Shown: positions 1-8,723, counted from the stretch's first letter. The stretch: DNA of 64,000 nucleotides from Clostridium bornimense (GCF_000577895.1 NZ_HG917868.1:2542001-2606000); one strand, 5' to 3'. The notes: generated from the letters alone by a model not told the origin. A program made the numbers and translations.

Positions 1-479
1 TCCGCTGGAATTTTATCTCCAGTTTCAATAATAACTATATCTCCTGGTAACAATTCATTTTTAGGTATTTGTTTTAATCCACCATCACGAATTACTTTAA
101 TTAGAATACCTTCACTAATATCATTTAATGAATCAAAAGCTTTTTGAGACTTTCCTTCAGTAACTAAACTTATACCAACTGAAAGTGAAATAGCTAAAAT
201 TATACCTATAGTTTCAATCCATTCTGTAGGCTGACCTTGAATAATTTTCATGATGTTTATAATAACTGTTATTGCTAATGCAACTAACAATATAAGCATC
301 ATTGGTTCACATAATGAATTAATAATTCTCTTTATAAGCCCATCTGCTGGTGCTTTAGTAAATTCATTATATCCATGCTTTTCCCTTAACTTGGAAATAT
401 CTGTTTCCTTAATCCCCCCTTCTTTCGAAGATCCCAATGATTTCAACGTTTCTTCTGTACTTTTGCTAAAATAATTCAT
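1..479 (-). CDS. P-type cation-transporting ATPase, N-terminal part (cut by window edge)
   Basis: The gene starts at 479 behind a GGAGG site and runs off the left edge, so only about 159 residues are visible. They show the N-terminal cation-ATPase domain (REKHGYNEF near residue 32), two membrane helices (about 55-77 and 87-107) and the beginning of the actuator domain (LLPGDIVIIETGDKIPA). This order is that of P2-type Ca2+/Mn2+ ATPases; the phosphorylation and ion-binding sites lie outside the window. The yybP-ykoY riboswitch directly upstream suggests Mn2+ export, because that aptamer senses Mn2+. A Ca2+ pump cannot be excluded from this fragment. Confidence 0.88.
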   Translation of the reverse strand, partial: MNYFSKSTEETLKSLGSSKEGGIKETDISKLREKHGYNEFTKAPADGLIKRIINSLCEPMMLILLVALAITVIINIMKIIQGQPTEWIETIGIILAISLSVGISLVTEGKSQKAFDSLNDISEGILIKVIRDGGLKQIPKNELLPGDIVIIETGDKIPA

Positions 480-505
480 TTTTTTACCTCCTTGATAGTA
501 ACAAA

Positions 506-550
506 TAAAAAAGACCTTTAGCACAACAAAAACGTTGTGCTAAAGGTCTT
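506..550 (-). terminator. Intrinsic terminator of the Mn2+ riboswitch
   Basis: A 17-bp perfect stem (511-527 with 534-550) is followed on the minus strand by a T run, just before the ATPase start. The CCTTT segment of the stem can instead pair with AAAGG at the 5' edge of the aptamer, so ligand-bound aptamer and terminator exclude each other. This predicts an ON switch. Confidence 0.85.
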
Positions 551-645
551 GCATCACTAATTAAGTGCGATAGCTTCCAGGCATAAAATATACCGGTTGT
601 TGAAAACTATCCCTAAATAAAAATTTAGGTAGCTACTCCCCTTTA
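541..645 (-). promoter_or_regulatory. yybP-ykoY (Mn2+-sensing) riboswitch aptamer
   Basis: Read on the minus strand, the leader has the family hallmarks: AAAGGGGAGTAGC at the 5' edge (about 633-645), a TCAACAACCGG strand near 593-603, and GCAAGACCTTT at the 3' edge. These match the yybP-ykoY consensus as I remember it, in the right order and spacing. Members of the class bind Mn2+ and commonly precede Mn2+ exporters, including P-type ATPases, which agrees with the gene downstream. Confidence 0.85.
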
Positions 646-668
646 ACAGAAGTAATTTATTTACATAT

Positions 669-697
669 ATATTACACTATTCTTTTACAAATTACAA
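669..697 (-). promoter_or_regulatory. Predicted sigma-A promoter of the riboswitch-ATPase transcript
   Basis: On the minus strand TTGTAA (692-697) and TAATAT (669-674) are 17 bp apart. Transcription would start about 20 bp before the aptamer. Confidence 0.5.
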
Positions 698-700
698 GAT

Positions 701-1630
701 TTATTTTTTAAGCATTTCTCCAATAGCTGCAATGCTACCAAGTGATGATAGTGTTTCATTTGGTAAAATAAGCTTGTTAGCTGGATTATTAGCCATTTCT
801 TTAAGTGCTTCAACTTGTTTTAATGCTATTACTGTTTCATTTGTACCTGATTCAATAATCGCAGCATTTACTTTCTTTATAGCTTCTGCTTCCGCTTTTG
901 CCACTGCTTCTATAGCATCAGCTTTACCTTGTGCTTCTAACAGTTGAGCTTCTCTAAGCCCTTCTGCTCTTCTTATATTTGCTTCTTTTTCAGCTTCTGC
1001 TTCTAATATTCTAGATTGCTTTTCACCTTCTGCTCTAGCAATTTCAGCTTGCTTAGCACCTTCTGCCTCTAAAATAACAGCTCTTTTATTTCTTTCAGCT
1101 TTCATTTGCTTTTCCATTGCTTCTTGAATTTCTCTTGGTGGAAGAATATTTTTAATTTCTACTGAAAGAAGTTTTATACCATATGCATCTGTAATTTCAT
1201 CTACTATAGTTAAAAGTTTAGAGTTTATTCTATCTCTTCCTGATAAAACTTCATCTAATGTCATTTCTCCAACTATATTTCTCATGTTAGTAATAGTTGC
1301 ATATCTTATACCTTCCATATAATTTTCTATGTTATATACTGCATCTTTTGCATTAATAACTTTATAGAATATAACATTATCAATTTGAATATTAACGTTA
1401 TCTTTAGTTATAACTGTTTGTGGTTGAATATCTATAATTTGTTGTTTTGTTGATACCCTTCTTCTTACAAAGTCTACATATGGTATTAAGAAATGCCACC
1501 CTGGTTCTAGTAATTTATTGAATTGTCCTAATCTTTCTACTACAAATACTTGTCCAGTATTAACTATTTTAATTGAACTTATTAAAGATACTATTAAAAT
1601 TACCCCTAAAATGATTAAAAAAACTAACAT
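701..1630 (-). CDS. SPFH/band 7 (stomatin-like) membrane protein
   Basis: This 309-residue protein has one N-terminal membrane helix (residues 1-20), then the SPFH core with the family signature ERLGQF...LEPGWHFLIP. An Ala/Glu/Lys-rich coiled-coil region (about residues 180-255) contains repeated EAEGAKQAE and ARAEGEKQ units. Its length matches QmcA/stomatin proteins, which form cage-like oligomers in membrane microdomains and often partner NfeD proteins and membrane proteases. The NfeD-like gene lies 11 bp upstream, so the two are probably one operon. The exact role is not determined. Confidence 0.9.
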   Translation of the reverse strand: MLVFLIILGVILIVSLISSIKIVNTGQVFVVERLGQFNKLLEPGWHFLIPYVDFVRRRVSTKQQIIDIQPQTVITKDNVNIQIDNVIFYKVINAKDAVYNIENYMEGIRYATITNMRNIVGEMTLDEVLSGRDRINSKLLTIVDEITDAYGIKLLSVEIKNILPPREIQEAMEKQMKAERNKRAVILEAEGAKQAEIARAEGEKQSRILEAEAEKEANIRRAEGLREAQLLEAQGKADAIEAVAKAEAEAIKKVNAAIIESGTNETVIALKQVEALKEMANNPANKLILPNETLSSLGSIAAIGEMLKK

Positions 1631-1641
1631 ATATTTCCCTC

Positions 1642-2058
1642 CTATTTACTTTTTATAGTGAACTTAGTTCCCACTATACCTGTGATTATATAACTTTCTC
1701 CAGCTTTAATAGCTTTTCCTTCGTTTATTACAGTCCAATAAGTACCATCTATCATTACTGAACCTGTACTTTCAATATCTGTTTTTGCAATAAACTCTTT
1801 ACCTATCATCTCTTCTTCTCTTGTCAAGGTCTTTGGAATCTCTTTTAATTTCTTTTTAAAGATCGGATAAAAGATTAATGTTAGAATAATACCTAATAAT
1901 ACAAAAACTATAACTTGTACAACAAATGGTACTCCTAGTACATTTAATAGAATTGCAACTAGCGCCCCAAGCCCAAACCATACAAATAATAAATTACTAC
2001 TACATACATCAATAGTTACAGCCGCTATTATTATTACAGCCCATAAAAAATATATCAT
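1642..2058 (-). CDS. NfeD-like membrane protein
   Basis: The 138-residue protein has two to three hydrophobic segments in the first 70 residues. A soluble beta-rich tail of about 60 residues (IGKEFIAKTDIESTG, then VMIDGTYWTVINEG) has the OB-fold pattern of NfeD C-terminal domains. It is the short NfeD type without a ClpP-like protease part. It sits immediately upstream of the SPFH gene; such pairs are conserved in many bacteria and are thought to act together in membrane organisation or quality control. Confidence 0.85.
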   Translation of the reverse strand: MIYFLWAVIIIAAVTIDVCSSNLLFVWFGLGALVAILLNVLGVPFVVQVIVFVLLGIILTLIFYPIFKKKLKEIPKTLTREEEMIGKEFIAKTDIESTGSVMIDGTYWTVINEGKAIKAGESYIITGIVGTKFTIKSK

Positions 2059-2138
2059 ATAGTTCTACCCCTCCTTTTATTTATATTATACCACAAAATA
2101 TATTAATAACAACATCAAAATGCGTTTTTTAATACCAC

Positions 2139-3092
2139 TTAATAACCTTTGTTAAAATCTACAATATTTTCTACCTTTTCTTCATTTATATATCTAATAA
2201 GATTGCTTTTGTAAAAATCCCATCTTCTATCAAAAGTTTCCTTTGTGAGCCATGAATTATGTGCAGTTATTATTACATTGTCTAATTTCCATAATTCATT
2301 GTCTACAGGCAATGGTTCTTTATAAAAGACATCTAAAGCAGCTGCCTTAATTTTTTTCTCCTTAAGATATTTATATAAAGCATCTTCATCTATAACTTCG
2401 CCTCTTGCAACATTAATTAATATGCTATCTTTTTTCATTAATGATAATTTTCTCTCATCAATAAACTTATATGTTTCTTTTGTATATGGAATTGTAACTA
2501 CTACTACATCACAAATAGGTATCATTTTTTCAATATCATTATTTTGATAACAATAATTAAAATACTCTCTATTTGTACCATTAGTATTTAATCCAACTAT
2601 AGTAGCTCCAAAACCTTGAAGTCTTTTTGCTGCTTCTACTGCAAGAGTTCCGGTCCCAATAAACCCTATAGTCTTTCCATAAATTTCAGGCATATTATAA
2701 ATTAATTTCCATTTCATATTTTCTTGATTTTTATAAACTTCTTTTCTCTTTTTATAGATTTCCAATATATTTAGTACTATCCATTCACCGATGGCAATAC
2801 TATAACCACCTTTATTATTAGAAACTACTATATTATTTTCTTCAATATATGATTTAAACCCAGCAAGTTGATCTACACCTATTGATGAAAGTTGAATCCA
2901 TTTCAATTTTTTCATTTTTCTTATATCTAAAGTCGCAAAAGGATTATAACAAACTAATACCTCTACTTCTTCCATATAATCCTTAAAATATAGATTCCTC
3001 TCATTTTCTTCATATATCTCATATCCTAAAGACTCTATAAATTTCTTATCTTCTTTCTTAAATCCAAAAGTGAACAAAACTTTTTTTCTCAT
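2139..3092 (-). CDS. D-isomer-specific 2-hydroxyacid dehydrogenase family protein
   Basis: The 317-residue protein has the family layout: a split substrate domain around a central NAD-binding fold (IGFIGTGTLAVEAAKRL, near residue 142). The catalytic Arg region is seen in INVARGEVIDEDAL, and a Glu and a His of the triad fit FYKEPLP and TAHNSW. The family reduces 2-keto acids or oxidises D-2-hydroxyacids with NAD(P)H. The substrate cannot be read from the sequence. It is probably monocistronic, with the GNAT gene 64 bp upstream. Confidence 0.85.
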   Translation of the reverse strand: MRKKVLFTFGFKKEDKKFIESLGYEIYEENERNLYFKDYMEEVEVLVCYNPFATLDIRKMKKLKWIQLSSIGVDQLAGFKSYIEENNIVVSNNKGGYSIAIGEWIVLNILEIYKKRKEVYKNQENMKWKLIYNMPEIYGKTIGFIGTGTLAVEAAKRLQGFGATIVGLNTNGTNREYFNYCYQNNDIEKMIPICDVVVVTIPYTKETYKFIDERKLSLMKKDSILINVARGEVIDEDALYKYLKEKKIKAAALDVFYKEPLPVDNELWKLDNVIITAHNSWLTKETFDRRWDFYKSNLIRYINEEKVENIVDFNKGY

Positions 3093-3156
3093 AATTAACC
3101 CTCTCCCTAACTATACTTTAATTGTATCATTAGTAAAGGAATTTTTTAATTCTTAT

Positions 3157-3708
3157 TTATACATTTTTTGCTAATATATATCTTCTTAATCCACCATATT
3201 TTAATTTATCCTTCTTTATCTCATATCCTAAACCCTTAAATGTATTTACACTATATGGATTGTACGGTGATGCTGTTGCTGTTATCAATTTCATTTTTCT
3301 CTCTCTAGCTATATTTTCAATAATTTCACAAATAATTTTTTGTAGCCTGTTTCCTCTATAAACTTCATCCACTACAGTAGATTCAATCTGACACACTTTT
3401 AAAAGCTCTTCACCCTGAATTTCTAAATCATAACCATAATTATGATCACCATATCCATTTTCAACATAAACCCCCATTGCTATTAAATCATCTTCTTCAG
3501 TTACACACCCTATAATCTTACCCTTACTTAAAATTACTTCCTCAAACTCTTCAGTAGTTGAAGCTGCATAAATTTCTTTATTCTCTATACCATTTAAAAT
3601 GTTCTCTTGTAAATTCATTATCTTTTCAATATATGCTAAATCTAACTCTTTCATTATTATTTTTACCGTATCTCCATTTTTTTTATTAACTTTAAATTCT
3701 CTAATCAT
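3157..3708 (-). CDS. GNAT-family N-acetyltransferase
   Basis: The 183-residue protein matches the GNAT fold in its C-terminal half. The acetyl-CoA binding stretch (TVVDEVYRGNRLQKII) corresponds to motif A, and NPYSVNTFKGLGYE to motif B. The N-terminal half is variable, as usual, and gives no hint of substrate. The start has a GGAGGGAAAAG site. Its relation to the neighbouring dehydrogenase is unknown. Confidence 0.78.
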   Translation of the reverse strand: MIREFKVNKKNGDTVKIIMKELDLAYIEKIMNLQENILNGIENKEIYAASTTEEFEEVILSKGKIIGCVTEEDDLIAMGVYVENGYGDHNYGYDLEIQGEELLKVCQIESTVVDEVYRGNRLQKIICEIIENIARERKMKLITATASPYNPYSVNTFKGLGYEIKKDKLKYGGLRRYILAKNV

Positions 3709-3823
3709 TCTTTTCCCTCCATAATAATATGTATTATATTATTTGTATCATATATATATAACTATAGCAAAAAGGAACTGTGGCATAATAAATTATACAA
3801 ACAGTGCACAATTATCAGTGCAC

Positions 3824-3875
3824 TAAAAAAGGCCCTCGCCTACAAATTTTCATTTGCCATGCGACAGCCTCTTTC
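3824..3875 (-). terminator. Terminator-like hairpin of the GCTGTCGC repeat family
   Basis: An imperfect stem (3831-3840 with 3861-3871) with an inner ACAAAT/ATTTG stem is followed on the minus strand by a T run, just downstream of the winged-helix gene. The same hairpin recurs at 36139-36182, and a related one lies at 48904-48949. Confidence 0.7.
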
Positions 3876-3885
3876 TTAAATAAAA

Positions 3886-4065
3886 CTATTCTGCTATTCC
3901 ATAATAACATCTCTTAGGAGATATTATTGTTCCTTCTGTCTTTAAAGCTTTTATTGCCTTATCTACTTCTTTTTTATCTATCCCTGTAGCTTCAGCAATT
4001 TCTCCACCTTTCATAGGCTCTGCTGAATTTTTTAATGCTTCTAATACTTTATCTTTTATTTCCAT
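3886..4065 (-). CDS. Small winged-helix DNA-binding protein
   Basis: I place the start at 4065 (GGAGGTATAGTG then ATG), giving 59 residues; a longer reading to 4128 adds an unlikely Tyr/Ile-rich leader. The protein is essentially one winged helix-turn-helix: three helices ([37 protein letters not shown]) and a short wing ([11 protein letters not shown]). It resembles compact clostridial winged-helix proteins of unknown target. It is monocistronic, lying between an upstream purine riboswitch region and a downstream terminator. Confidence 0.75.
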   Translation of the reverse strand: MEIKDKVLEALKNSAEPMKGGEIAEATGIDKKEVDKAIKALKTEGTIISPKRCYYGIAE

Positions 4066-4275
4066 CACTATACCTCCAAATATGTAAATCTTATAATAGA
4101 TAATATAATATATTCTATTATTTTTCAATAATAATTATTATAAGATAATTTCTACTAATTATTTATTTTATTAATATTGTACGTATTTTCATAAAAAAAC
4201 TATTGATTAAATTCATCTTATGATATAAAATTTTATTGTATTAAGAACATTAATACTTAAAAATAAATAATTGTT

Positions 4276-4348
4276 CGCTTATATAAGTCCTATGATATGG
4301 TTAGGATGTCTCTACTGAGCTACCGTAAATTGCTCTACGCTATAAGTA
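4276..4348 (+). promoter_or_regulatory. Purine riboswitch (guanine-type aptamer)
   Basis: The three-way junction of the purine class is visible. P1 is CTTATA (4278-4283) with TATAAG (4341-4346), P2 is CCTA/TAGG with loop TGATATGG, the core has TCTCTAC, and P3 is GAGC/GCTC with loop ACCGTAAA. The L2 and L3 sequences are those that kiss in known aptamers. The specificity base before TAT (4340) is C, which predicts guanine or hypoxanthine rather than adenine. No intrinsic terminator follows; the ribosome site of the next gene is only about 20 nt away. Confidence 0.88.
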
Positions 4349-4379
4349 TCTATCATTATTTTATAAGGAGTTGTTATTG

Positions 4380-5774
4380 ATGAATTATGACGTAATAATA
4401 GTAGGTGCTGGTCCAGCGGGAATATTTACAGCCTATGAATTAAATAAAAACAAGCCTAATTCAAATATCCTATTAATTGAAGGTGGCAGAAGTATCGATA
4501 AAAGATTCTGTCCAAAAATAAAAACTAATAAATGTGTAAAATGCAAACCATACTGTCACATTACATCAGGTTTTTCTGGAGCTGGTGCTTTTTCTGATGG
4601 AAAACTTTCTTTAAGCTATGAAGTTGGTGGTGACCTTCCAGAATTAGTTGGTGCAAATGAAGTTCAAAGCTATATTGATTATACTGATGGTATATACCTA
4701 AATTTTGGTGCAGATACAAAAATCGAAGGTATAGGTAATGACGATGAGATAAAAGAAATAAGACGTAAGTCTATTGAAGGTAATCTAAAATTAGTTGATT
4801 GTCCTATACGACATCTAGGTACTGAAAAAGCACATGAAATATATTCTAGGATTCAAAAATATTTAATAGATAATGGTGTTACTATTAAATTTGACACTAT
4901 TGTTAAAAATCTCATAATAGAAGAAAATGAAATTAAAGGTGTTTTACTTTCTGACTCTATGACAAAAACAAAAGATGAAAAAGTATTTAGTGATAAAGTA
5001 GTTATAGCTACTGGTAGAAAAGGTTCAGATTGGCTTAAAGACATGTGTGTAGAACATAATATAAAACATAGCGCTGGTCCTGTTGATATTGGTGTAAGAG
5101 TTGAGCTTAGAAATGAAGTAATGGATAGCGTTAATAACGTACTTTATGAATCAAAACTTATTGGTTATCCTGCTCCATTTAGAGATAAAGTTAGAACCTT
5201 CTGTCAAAATCCTGGTGGATTTGTTAGTCAGGAGAATTATGATAATAACCTAGCTATAGTAAATGGTCATTCATATAAAGATAAAAAATCTAACAATACT
5301 AATTTAGCAATATTAAGTTCTCACAATTTTGCTGAGCCATTTAATGAACCTATCGAATATGGTAAGAAAGTTGCTGAACTTGTTAATATGCTTGGGAATG
5401 GAAGTATCCTTGTTCAAAGATATGGAGATATACTTGACGGTAAGAGAACTTGGCCACATGAATTATATCAATCAAATGTAAAACATACTCTACCTGATGC
5501 CGAAGCTGGTGACTTAACTTCAGCTCTTCCTTATAGAACACTAACTAACATTCTTAATTTTATAGAAGCTATGAACACTGTTGTTCCTGGTTTCGCTAGT
5601 AGAGAAACTTTACTTTATGGACCAGAAATAAAATTCTATAGTAATCGAATAGCTCTAGATGAAAATTTTGAAACAAATATTAAAGGACTTCATTGCCTTG
5701 GAGATTCAAGTGGATGGACAAGAGGTTTAATGATGGCATCAGCAATGGGCGTAATGATGGGAAGAAAACTTTAA
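4380..5774 (+). CDS. FAD-dependent oxidoreductase (COG2509-like), under a purine riboswitch
   Basis: Translation probably starts at the ATG at 4380, 9 nt after AAGGAG, giving 464 residues; a TTG at 4371 is in frame but too close to that site. The N-terminus has a Rossmann FAD-binding motif (IIVGAGPAGIFTAYEL). It is followed by a Cys-rich patch (CPKIKTNKCVKCKPYC, about residues 43-58) and, near the C-terminus, LHCLGDSSGWTRGLM, which fits the second FAD contact. This resembles uncharacterised FAD-dependent dehydrogenases. The reaction is unknown; the guanine-type aptamer suggests a link to purine metabolism or salvage, which is an inference. Confidence 0.82.
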   Translation: MNYDVIIVGAGPAGIFTAYELNKNKPNSNILLIEGGRSIDKRFCPKIKTNKCVKCKPYCHITSGFSGAGAFSDGKLSLSYEVGGDLPELVGANEVQSYIDYTDGIYLNFGADTKIEGIGNDDEIKEIRRKSIEGNLKLVDCPIRHLGTEKAHEIYSRIQKYLIDNGVTIKFDTIVKNLIIEENEIKGVLLSDSMTKTKDEKVFSDKVVIATGRKGSDWLKDMCVEHNIKHSAGPVDIGVRVELRNEVMDSVNNVLYESKLIGYPAPFRDKVRTFCQNPGGFVSQENYDNNLAIVNGHSYKDKKSNNTNLAILSSHNFAEPFNEPIEYGKKVAELVNMLGNGSILVQRYGDILDGKRTWPHELYQSNVKHTLPDAEAGDLTSALPYRTLTNILNFIEAMNTVVPGFASRETLLYGPEIKFYSNRIALDENFETNIKGLHCLGDSSGWTRGLMMASAMGVMMGRKL

Positions 5775-5838
5775 ACAATTCACAATTGTCACTGCACAAT
5801 TCACAATTATATTAAATTTCAAAAATAATTATAAAAAT

Positions 5839-5890
5839 GGGGCTCTGGTGATATAAGTTGATTCAATTTATATTACCAAGGCCTTGATTT
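5839..5890 (+). terminator. Imperfect hairpin after the oxidoreductase gene
   Basis: GGCTCTGGTGATATAA (5841-5856) pairs imperfectly with TTATATTACCAAGGCC (5868-5883), followed by a weak T-containing tail. It is plausibly the terminator of the plus-strand gene, but the tail is poor. Confidence 0.45.
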
Positions 5891-5900
5891 ATCAAACTTA

Positions 5901-5938
5901 CCAAAAAAGCTGCTACACACCTGTGCAACAGCTCTTTA
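5901..5938 (-). terminator. Terminator of the copper operon
   Basis: On the minus strand a 12-bp stem with two mismatches (5908-5919 and 5922-5933) precedes six T residues, 17 bp after the copZ-like gene. The segment belongs to an intergenic repeat family also seen near 49275-49340. Confidence 0.7.
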
Positions 5939-5954
5939 TAAATTTAATTCACAA

Positions 5955-6161
5955 TTAATTTATCGAAATAACATCGTATCCTTCATCTTCAATAACTTCT
6001 TTTATAACTTCATCACTTACGTCATTTCCTTCTATTATTGCTTTACCTTCTTTTAAGTCTACAGTAACCTTTTCAATTCCTGACACTTCTTCTAAAGCAT
6101 CCTTTACATGTGCCACACACTTTTCACAACTCATTCCTTCAATTTTAATAATTTTATTCAT
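5955..6161 (-). CDS. copZ: Copper chaperone, CopZ-like HMA protein
   Basis: The 68-residue protein is a single heavy-metal-associated domain. The metal-binding motif MSCEKC at residues 10-15 provides the CxxC pair that carries Cu(I), and the rest follows the beta-alpha-beta pattern of CopZ. The gene is 2 bp downstream of copA and is the last gene of the csoR-copA-copZ operon. It is expected to deliver Cu(I) to CopA and perhaps to CsoR. Confidence 0.92.
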   Translation of the reverse strand: MNKIIKIEGMSCEKCVAHVKDALEEVSGIEKVTVDLKEGKAIIEGNDVSDEVIKEVIEDEGYDVISIN

Positions 6162-6163
6162 TT

Positions 6164-8371
6164 TTACTCCTCTTTAATCTTAACTCTTTTTAATCTTAAT
6201 GCATTTAAAAGCACTGATACCGATGATAAACTCATGGCTAAGGCTCCTATCATTGGATTTAATAGCGGTCCACCAAATATGTGAAATACACCCATTGCAA
6301 ATGGTATTCCAAGAATATTATACCCAAAAGCCCATCCTAAATTTTCTTTTATGTTTCTTATAGTCTTTCTGCTAAGATTTATAGCAACGGCTACATCTAA
6401 AATATCACTTCTCATAAGTACTATATCAGCACTTTCTATAGCAATATCTGTACCTCCGCCTATAGCAATCCCTACATCACTTTGCGCTAATGCTGGTGCA
6501 TCATTAATACCATCACCAACCATAGCTACCTTTTTTCCAACTCCCTGAAGTTCTTTTACTACTTCAGCTTTTTTCTCCGGAAGAACACCTCCATAAACTT
6601 TATCTATTCCCACTAAATTACCTATATATTCACAAGTTTCCGTTTTATCTCCACTTATCATAACAACTTCTATACCTTTTCTATGCAATAATTCTATTGC
6701 TTTTTTAGAAGTTTCTTTTACCACATCACTAACAGCAATTACTCCTAACACCTTATCACTGATAAGAATCATCGGCGTTTTTCCTTCTCTAGATAATTTA
6801 TTTACCAATGCATCTAACTCATCACTATAAAGATTTTTTTCCTTTACTAATCTATCATTACCAACAAAATATTCTTTCCCTGAGATTTTTCCTTCTACGC
6901 CTCTACCGACAAGTGCCTTAAATCCTTCTACATCAAAAACTTCAACATTATCTTCATTACCTTTTCTCACTATTGCTTCTCCTAATGGATGCTCTGAATG
7001 TTTTTCCAATGAAGTTGCAATCTCAAGAACTTCTTTCTCTGACACTGCAAAGCCAATAACATCAGTAACTGTAGGCTCTCCTTTTGTAAGTGTTCCTGTT
7101 TTATCAAAAACAATAGTATTAATTTTACCTGCTATTTCTAATGCTTCTCCACCTTTTATTAAAATTCCATTTTCTGCACCTCTACCGCTAGCAACCATTA
7201 TAGCTGTCGGTGTGGCTAAGCCTAAAGCACATGGACACGCTATAACTAATACTGATACAAAAATAGTAATAGCAAAACTTAAACTCTCTCCACCAAAGAA
7301 ATACCATGATAATGCTGCAATAATAGCTAATGTCATAACTATAGGAACAAAGTATCCTGAAATAATATCTGCTAATTTTGCTATTGGAGCCTTAGATCCT
7401 TGAGCTTCTTCTACTACTTTTATTATTTGAGATAAAGTCGTATCTTTTCCTACCCTAGTAGCCTTATATTGAATTCTTCCATTTTTATTTAAACTACCGC
7501 CAATAATATTAGATCCAATCTCTTTTTCAACTGGAATACTTTCACCTGTAAGCATCGACTCATCTATAGATGTTTCACCTAATATAACTACCCCATCTAC
7601 CGGTATCTTTTCTCCTGGTTTAACTACAATAATATCTCCTACTTTTATATCTTCAAACTTAACTTTCTTTTCAATATTGTCTTTTAAAATTGTAGCTTCC
7701 TTAGGTGATAAATCTATAAGCTTTTTAATAGCATCTTTAGTTCTTCCTTTTGCTATAGATTCTAGATACTTCCCTAGAGTTATTAATGCCAATATTACCC
7801 CAGCTGATTCGTAATAGAGATTCATTGTATGAACCCCAGTATATATTCTAATGGTATTAAATAAAGAATATATAAATGCTGCTGATGTTCCCATTGCTAT
7901 CAATGAATCCATATTCGGTGATAACTTCACTATATTCTTAAATCCATGTATAAAGTAACTTCTTCCCACTATTATTACTGGAATAACTAATATTAATTGT
8001 ATAGTTGCAAATACTGATAAATGGTTCATCGCTATCTTGTCTAATGCAGGAATAAACATAGGAACCATCGCTATTAATAATAGTGGAATAGCAAATATCA
8101 TCGATAATATTAATCTTGATTTCATTTCATTTAATATTTCTTCTGGACTTTTACTTTTTTCCTCTAACTCTAATGCTTTATATCCCTTTTTATCAATAGC
8201 CTCTTTAATTCTATCTATTGATACTTCTTTATTATTAAAATCAACTAATAACCTTTCTGTAGAAAGATTTACTGTTGCCTCATTTATACCTGGTAACTTT
8301 TTTACTGTTCTTTCCACAGCTTTTACACAAGCAGCGCAAGTCATTCCTTCTATTTTTAATTCTTTTTTCAT
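6164..8371 (-). CDS. copA: Copper-exporting P1B-type ATPase
   Basis: The 735-residue protein begins with a single HMA domain (GMTCAACV, residues 8-15), followed by eight expected membrane helices. The P1B hallmarks are all present: the TGES actuator loop, the transmembrane CPC metal site (ACPCALGLATP), the DKTGTLTKG phosphorylation site, an HP dipeptide (EKHSEHPLGEA) and the GDGINDAPAL hinge. CPC plus CxxC HMA is the Cu(I) pattern. It pumps Cu(I) out of the cytoplasm. It lies 10 bp after csoR and 2 bp before copZ, so it should be derepressed by copper through CsoR. Confidence 0.95.
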   Translation of the reverse strand: MKKELKIEGMTCAACVKAVERTVKKLPGINEATVNLSTERLLVDFNNKEVSIDRIKEAIDKKGYKALELEEKSKSPEEILNEMKSRLILSMIFAIPLLLIAMVPMFIPALDKIAMNHLSVFATIQLILVIPVIIVGRSYFIHGFKNIVKLSPNMDSLIAMGTSAAFIYSLFNTIRIYTGVHTMNLYYESAGVILALITLGKYLESIAKGRTKDAIKKLIDLSPKEATILKDNIEKKVKFEDIKVGDIIVVKPGEKIPVDGVVILGETSIDESMLTGESIPVEKEIGSNIIGGSLNKNGRIQYKATRVGKDTTLSQIIKVVEEAQGSKAPIAKLADIISGYFVPIVMTLAIIAALSWYFFGGESLSFAITIFVSVLVIACPCALGLATPTAIMVASGRGAENGILIKGGEALEIAGKINTIVFDKTGTLTKGEPTVTDVIGFAVSEKEVLEIATSLEKHSEHPLGEAIVRKGNEDNVEVFDVEGFKALVGRGVEGKISGKEYFVGNDRLVKEKNLYSDELDALVNKLSREGKTPMILISDKVLGVIAVSDVVKETSKKAIELLHRKGIEVVMISGDKTETCEYIGNLVGIDKVYGGVLPEKKAEVVKELQGVGKKVAMVGDGINDAPALAQSDVGIAIGGGTDIAIESADIVLMRSDILDVAVAINLSRKTIRNIKENLGWAFGYNILGIPFAMGVFHIFGGPLLNPMIGALAMSLSSVSVLLNALRLKRVKIKEE

Positions 8372-8381
8372 CTAATTCTCC

Positions 8382-8648
8382 TTACTTTCCTAAAAGTTTA
8401 CCTAATATATCTATAACTTCATCTATTTTCTCTTCTGCATTATCCTCATGCATTGCTTCTTTAACACAATGATTTAAATGATTCTTTAATATCATACTAT
8501 TAGATTTTTTTAATAAACCTTGAGCAGATATTATTTGATTAGATATATCAATACAATATCTTTCATCTTCAATCATCTTTATTATTCCATCTATCTGCCC
8601 TCTACAAGTCTTTAAGCATTGTAAAATCATTTTTTTATCTTTATTCAT
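8382..8648 (-). CDS. csoR: CsoR-family copper-sensing repressor
   Basis: Starting at 8648 (GGAGGAAAT before ATG) gives 88 residues; a longer reading would run through the operator. The protein is all-helical, with the DUF156 features LKTCRGQIDGIIKMIEDERYC, a Cys at residue 32, and H-x3-C at residues 57-61 (HLNHC). In Cu-sensing CsoR a Cys, a His and a second Cys (W-X-Y fingerprint) bind Cu(I), and these residues fit. It heads the copper operon and probably represses it through the palindrome at 8665-8686. Confidence 0.9.
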   Translation of the reverse strand: MNKDKKMILQCLKTCRGQIDGIIKMIEDERYCIDISNQIISAQGLLKKSNSMILKNHLNHCVKEAMHEDNAEEKIDEVIDILGKLLGK

Positions 8649-8664
8649 ATTTCCTCCTACATAA

Positions 8665-8686
8665 TACCCCCCTCCTATGGGGGGTG
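8665..8686 (-). promoter_or_regulatory. Predicted CsoR operator
   Basis: A run of six C (8667-8672) and a run of six G (8679-8684) separated by six bases form a GC-rich inverted repeat in an otherwise AT-rich region. CsoR sites are typically such C-tract/G-tract palindromes. It starts about 10 bp after the -10 box, so a bound repressor would block the start of transcription. Confidence 0.8.
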
Positions 8687-8695
8687 TGTAACTTA

Positions 8696-8723
8696 ATGAT
8701 ACCACTTTATCTTATTTTGTCAA
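8696..8723 (-). promoter_or_regulatory. Promoter of csoR-copA-copZ
   Basis: On the minus strand a perfect TTGACA (8718-8723) and TATCAT (8696-8701) are 16 bp apart, immediately upstream of the CsoR palindrome. Confidence 0.75.
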
